Shown in pieces: positions 60,346 to 64,000 of a stretch of DNA of 64,000 nt. The notes beneath the pieces are model-generated. The model saw nothing but the letters and a program-made list of their open reading frames with translations. It made no database searches and was not told the DNA's origin. Position numbers and translations under genes: made by a program. The number at the start of each line of letters is the position of its first letter. The first letter of the stretch is position 1. The DNA is from Bacteroidota bacterium (GTDB lineage: Bacteria > Bacteroidota > Bacteroidia > Flavobacteriales > Flavobacteriaceae): assembly GCA_018829465.1 (NCBI GenBank), contig JAHJTN010000019.1, positions 62,001 through 126,000 on the forward strand, in the 5' to 3' direction.

Positions 60346-61620
60346 TTATGCTTCAAAAAGCGGTTTGTCCTTCATTAATTTATTTACCTTCTTAGCGATT
60401 CTTTCAAGCTTTTCTTCGTCTTGATGGTTAGAAATGACTTCATCAATCAAGTTGACAATGGTTTTCATATCATCTTCTTTCAAGCCACGTGTGGTAACGG
60501 CAGCTGTACCAATGCGTATCCCTGAGGTAACAAAAGGTGATTTGTCATCAAACGGCACCATGTTTTTATTGACTGTGATGTCGGCTTTCACAAGGGCTTG
60601 CTCTGCTTCTTTGCCACTGATGTTTTTGTTTCGCAGGTCAATCAGCATCATGTGGTTGTCGGTACCTTCAGATATAATGTGATAGCCTTTTTCTACAAAC
60701 ACATCTGCCATAGCTTGGGCATTTTTGCGTACTTGCAATATGTAATGGAAGAACGAATCTTCTAGTGCTTCGCCAAAGGCGATGGCTTTTGCGGCAATGA
60801 TATGTTCGAGCGGTCCGCCTTGGTTGCCAGGAAAAACGGCACTGTCTAACAAGGCAGACATCAAGCGAAGTTCGCCTTTAGGCGTTTTGAAACCAAACGG
60901 ATTTTCAAAATCTTGTCCCATTAGAATCAATCCGCCCCGAGGTCCGCGTAGGGTTTTGTGGGTGGTTGTGGTCACGATGTGGCAATGTGGTAGCGGATCG
61001 TTTAAAATACCTTTGGCGATGAGCCCGGCCGGATGAGAAATGTCCGCCAATAAAATGGCACCAACCGCGTCGGCAATTTCACGAAAGCGTTTAAAATCCA
61101 TATCGCGAGAATAGGCAGACGCACCCGCAATGATGAGTTTGGGTTGCTCTTTTTCAGCAATTTGGGCAACTTTATCGTAATCGATACGGCCGGTTTCCCT
61201 TTCCACGCCATAGAAACTGGGACTGTAGAGCCGTCCGGAAAAGTTCACAGGCGATCCGTGGGTGAGATGTCCGCCATGTGACAAATCGAAACCCAAAATT
61301 TTATCACCTGGTTTCAAACACGCGTGATAGACCGCCGTATTGGCCTGCGAACCCGAGTGAGGCTGCACGTTTGCATAGGCTGCTCCAAAAAGAATTTTGG
61401 CCCTATCTATTGCAATTTGTTCAACCTGATCTACAACTTCACATCCGCCGTAGTAGCGTTTGCCGGGATAACCTTCGGCGTATTTATTAGTCAAAACAGA
61501 ACCGGCTGCTTTCAATACTTGTTTGGACACAAAATTTTCCGAAGCAATGAGTTCTATGCCGCTTTGCTGACGTTTTTTTTCAGCTTTGATGAGGTCGAAT
61601 ATTTGGCGATCTTTTAGCAT
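60346..61620 (-). CDS. glyA: Serine hydroxymethyltransferase
   Basis: The 424-residue PLP enzyme converts serine and tetrahydrofolate to glycine and methylene-tetrahydrofolate. Visible features are [44 protein letters not shown], the PLP lysine in [14 protein letters not shown], and [16 protein letters not shown]. The length is normal. On the minus strand a TATATTTC box resembling -7 lies just upstream. It stands alone and is divergent from fahA. Confidence 0.96.
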   Translation of the reverse strand: MLKDRQIFDLIKAEKKRQQSGIELIASENFVSKQVLKAAGSVLTNKYAEGYPGKRYYGGCEVVDQVEQIAIDRAKILFGAAYANVQPHSGSQANTAVYHACLKPGDKILGFDLSHGGHLTHGSPVNFSGRLYSPSFYGVERETGRIDYDKVAQIAEKEQPKLIIAGASAYSRDMDFKRFREIADAVGAILLADISHPAGLIAKGILNDPLPHCHIVTTTTHKTLRGPRGGLILMGQDFENPFGFKTPKGELRLMSALLDSAVFPGNQGGPLEHIIAAKAIAFGEALEDSFFHYILQVRKNAQAMADVFVEKGYHIISEGTDNHMMLIDLRNKNISGKEAEQALVKADITVNKNMVPFDDKSPFVTSGIRIGTAAVTTRGLKEDDMKTIVNLIDEVISNHQDEEKLERIAKKVNKLMKDKPLFEA

Positions 61621-61667
61621 TTGTAGAAATATACGTTAAATTAAAATACAAAAGTAAGTATTCGGTT

Positions 61668-61696
61668 TTTGATATTAAACGAAAATGATATATTTG
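61668..61696 (+). promoter_or_regulatory. Promoter of fahA
   Basis: TTTG (61668-61671), a 17-base spacer and TATATTTG (61689-61696) match the Bacteroidota pattern. The ATG at 61729 would be about 25 bases from the transcript start. Confidence 0.6.
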
Positions 61697-61728
61697 GACA
61701 TCTATTTTTCAACCGTTAATTAACTAAC

Positions 61729-63018
61729 ATGCCACTATCTGCAAACAATCCCGAGAGAAAATCTTGGTTGCCTGTTTCTGAAAATTCTGACTTTCCTATT
61801 CAAAACATACCTTTTGGAGTGTTTCTCACACGTGATAATGAAATTACCATTGGCACCAGAATAGGAGAAACCGCTATAGATTTGGGCGCTTTACAACGCC
61901 TTGGTTATTTTGAAGGCATTCCGCTGACCGATGATATGTTTATGCAAGATACGCTCAATGATTTTATTTCGGACGGAAAAAAAACATGGCGTTTGGTGAG
62001 AAACAGAATTGCGGAAATCTTCGACGAGAAAAATCCCAAGTTACAAAACCATCAGCAGCACAGAGATATTATTCTGTTTGATTTGAAAGAAGTAGAAATG
62101 CAAATGCCTGTTCTAGTTGGCGATTACACCGACTTCTACAGCAGTAAAGAACACGCCAGCAACGTGGGTAAAATATTTAGGGATCCTAAAAATGCACTTT
62201 TCCCAAACTGGCTTCGCATGCCGGTAGGCTACCACGGTCGTAGCTCAACAATTATACCTTCCGGAATTTCGATAAACAGGCCACAAGGTCAGATTTTGCC
62301 AAACGGCGCCGATTTGCCAGTATTTGGTCGTTCCAGACAAGTAGATTTTGAATTGGAAATGGCCTTTGTCACCACAGATGCCAATGCTTTGGGTGAACCT
62401 ATACCTGTTGACGAAGCCGAAGACTACATCTTTGGTTTGGTCATTTTCAACGACTGGAGTGCCCGCGATATACAGCGATGGGAATATCAACCTTTGGGCC
62501 CGTTTCTGGGGAAAAATTTTGCTTCGTCTATCTCTCCTTGGATTGTTACTTTAGACGCATTGGCACCGTTTAAAGCGCACAGTGTCAAACAAGATCCGGA
62601 GCCACTGCCCTATTTGCGTCAGACTGCCGGCAAACACACTTTTGACATTCATTTGGAAGTTGATTTGCAACCCTCGGGCAAACAACCACAAACTATCAGT
62701 AAGACCAATTTCAAAAATCTGTATTGGACTATGGCGCAACAATTGGCGCATCATACCAGCAACGGCTGTAAAATCAACAGCGGTGACATGCTTGCCAGCG
62801 GAACCATTTCAGGGAATACGCCCGATTCTTTCGGCAGCTTACTAGAACTGAGTAGGGGCGGTAAAAAACCCATTCAAATGGCAGACGGCACTACGCGAAA
62901 ATTCATAGAGGATTACGATACAGTCATCATGCGCGGCTATGCCCAAAACGACAAGATTCGGGTTGGATTTGGCGAACTCACTACACAGTTGCTTCCTATT
63001 TTTAAATCAAAAAAATAG
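61729..63018 (+). CDS. fahA: Fumarylacetoacetase
   Basis: The 429-residue enzyme splits fumarylacetoacetate into fumarate and acetoacetate, the last step of tyrosine breakdown by the homogentisate route. The N-terminal SH3-like part is followed by the catalytic domain: DYTDFYSSKEHASNVGKIFR with the active-site His, RMPVGYHGRSSTI, QVDFELEMAF and FNDWSARDIQRWEYQPLGPF with metal-site Glu and Asp, and SGTISGNTPDSFGSLLE. The length fits the eukaryote-like FAH group. The other tyrosine-degradation genes are not in the window. Confidence 0.95.
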   Translation: MPLSANNPERKSWLPVSENSDFPIQNIPFGVFLTRDNEITIGTRIGETAIDLGALQRLGYFEGIPLTDDMFMQDTLNDFISDGKKTWRLVRNRIAEIFDEKNPKLQNHQQHRDIILFDLKEVEMQMPVLVGDYTDFYSSKEHASNVGKIFRDPKNALFPNWLRMPVGYHGRSSTIIPSGISINRPQGQILPNGADLPVFGRSRQVDFELEMAFVTTDANALGEPIPVDEAEDYIFGLVIFNDWSARDIQRWEYQPLGPFLGKNFASSISPWIVTLDALAPFKAHSVKQDPEPLPYLRQTAGKHTFDIHLEVDLQPSGKQPQTISKTNFKNLYWTMAQQLAHHTSNGCKINSGDMLASGTISGNTPDSFGSLLELSRGGKKPIQMADGTTRKFIEDYDTVIMRGYAQNDKIRVGFGELTTQLLPIFKSKK

Positions 63019-63174
63019 TTTTTCCGCCGCTTTATACACAGATATTACAGGTGTAGTTTGCAGCCCGCCTTGCCAAACTTTCATCGGTAAATTGTGTAGT
63101 TTCAAAGATTTTTTGCAAACCGTTAGTCTTGCGTTAATCAAAAAAGAGTATTTTCGTGGCATACACATCTATGT

Positions 63175-64000
63175 ATGGTTTTGAGCGTCAAATCTGTTTT
63201 AGTATTCGCCTGTTTGCTATTTTGGCATCAAGGCTTTTCTCAATATACGGATGTTATCAATTCCAACAGGCCTGGTCATTCTTTTAGTGCATATGCGCCC
63301 GGTAAGAATGTTTATCAAGGAGAAATCGGTGCAACCATAGGACATGAAGAACACGAATTGTTTGGCACAGAGGTAGATTACATACGCTATGAATATGCCA
63401 TCAGGGTTGGGATATGGAAAGATCGTTTGGAACTGATGTTTGACGGCGCCTACCAAATTGATGAATTTTCAGACAGGGGAAGATCTTTTAACCGCTCGGG
63501 GCCGTTGCGCAACACCTTCGGTGCCAAGTGGCTGCTCTACGATCCGCAGAAAAAAATAAATGAAAATTTTAAACCGAATATTCGCAGTTGGAAAGCCAAT
63601 CAAAATTTAAAATTCAAATGGCGTAACCTCATCCCGGCAGTTTCTGTTTATGGTGGAGCCAATATACACTTTAGCGACAGCCCTTTTGTTTTCGACAGCA
63701 GCTTCAATTTTTTTAACGATACCGAATCGGACTTGAGCGGCAAATTGATGGCCATCACCCAAAGCCACATCACTTCTCGGTGGGTTTTAGTCACCAATTT
63801 TGGTGTGGATAAAATAGGAACCGACTTTTCTTCGCTACAGTATATCGTCACACTCACGCATGCTTTTAACACAAGGTGGGCAGCTTTTGCAGAAAATCAG
63901 GGATTTGACAGCGATTTTAACGTAGATAATATTTTCAGATTCGGCGGTGCTTATTTGATAAACGGCAACCTGCAATTTGACGCCTCGGTAGGTTTCAACA
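63175..64000 (+). CDS. Outer-membrane transporter-like barrel protein (3' part off the window)
   Basis: The frame from the ATG at 63175 is open to the window edge (275 codons). It has a signal peptide (MVLSVKSVLVFACLLFWHQG, cut near FSQYTD), then NSNRPGHSFSAYAPGKNVYQ, which is typical of the Bacteroidota 'transporter' barrels related to phenol-degradation MetA proteins. Strands such as YEYAIRVGIWKDRLELMFDG and SRWVLVTNFGVDKIG alternate through the rest. A TATTTTCG box lies 19 bases before the ATG. The substrate is unknown. Confidence 0.75.
   Translation, partial: MVLSVKSVLVFACLLFWHQGFSQYTDVINSNRPGHSFSAYAPGKNVYQGEIGATIGHEEHELFGTEVDYIRYEYAIRVGIWKDRLELMFDGAYQIDEFSDRGRSFNRSGPLRNTFGAKWLLYDPQKKINENFKPNIRSWKANQNLKFKWRNLIPAVSVYGGANIHFSDSPFVFDSSFNFFNDTESDLSGKLMAITQSHITSRWVLVTNFGVDKIGTDFSSLQYIVTLTHAFNTRWAAFAENQGFDSDFNVDNIFRFGGAYLINGNLQFDASVGFN

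Noticed and set aside
1-64000. CRISPR arrays, tRNA or rRNA genes, transposases, phage genes
   Set aside because: No regularly spaced repeats, cloverleaf-type sequences or transposase or phage proteins were seen.

Overview
The window reads as chromosomal DNA from a member of the Bacteroidota, most likely a flavobacterium. The evidence is: -7 boxes of the form TAnnTTTG instead of E. coli-type -10 boxes, no Shine-Dalgarno signals at clear starts, many lipoproteins, and families typical of the class (surface-antigen barrels, DUF4286, BlaR1-like proteins with a TonB domain, paired UvrA genes). About 48 protein genes are supported and packed closely on both strands. No rRNA, tRNA, CRISPR array, prophage or insertion sequence was recognised.

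Layout. 1-6762 (minus strand): a glucan block with GlgE, maltokinase, branching enzyme GlgB and a GH31 alpha-glucosidase cut by the left edge. 6839-9382: an alpha/beta hydrolase, two MsrB genes (one lipoprotein, one cytosolic) and upp. 9424-15315: an RND efflux operon (TolC, adaptor, pump, DUF2892). 15316-16881: a 55-residue Cys-rich protein and a two-gene YeeE/YedE pair with a dispersed repeat between its genes. 16935-24279: ppa, nhaA, a 1234-residue phosphoesterase/kinase-like/barrel protein and an HD protein with a Pycsar-effector-like membrane domain. 24552-29707: a TetR gene behind a perfect palindrome, then ABC, HlyD and TolC genes, the ABC protein lacking most catalytic motifs. 29704-47902: a CoA-transferase and housekeeping genes (two uvrA, recG, clpC, gyrA, LOG protein) with small secreted proteins among them. 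47906-51148: gluconate permease and a gluconokinase/6-phosphogluconate dehydrogenase fusion. 51149-51813: a repeat-rich spacer. 51814-55461: a BlaI/BlaR1-like pair, a lipoprotein and a TPR protein. 55586-58981: FluC, then an ammonium block (P-II, Amt, porin). 59148-64000: DUF4286, ksgA, glyA, fahA and the start of an outer-membrane protein.

How the genes fit together. GlgE, maltokinase and GlgB form three of the four steps of the trehalose-to-glucan route; the trehalose synthase is not in the window. The gluconate genes import gluconate, phosphorylate it and oxidise it into the pentose phosphate pathway. The P-II, Amt and porin genes look like one ammonium acquisition unit. The points most worth a second look are the degenerate ABC exporter, the HD/Pycsar-like fusion, the phosphoesterase/kinase-like/barrel protein, and a 90-base repeat with a 20-codon open frame that sits directly against the start codons of two unrelated genes.
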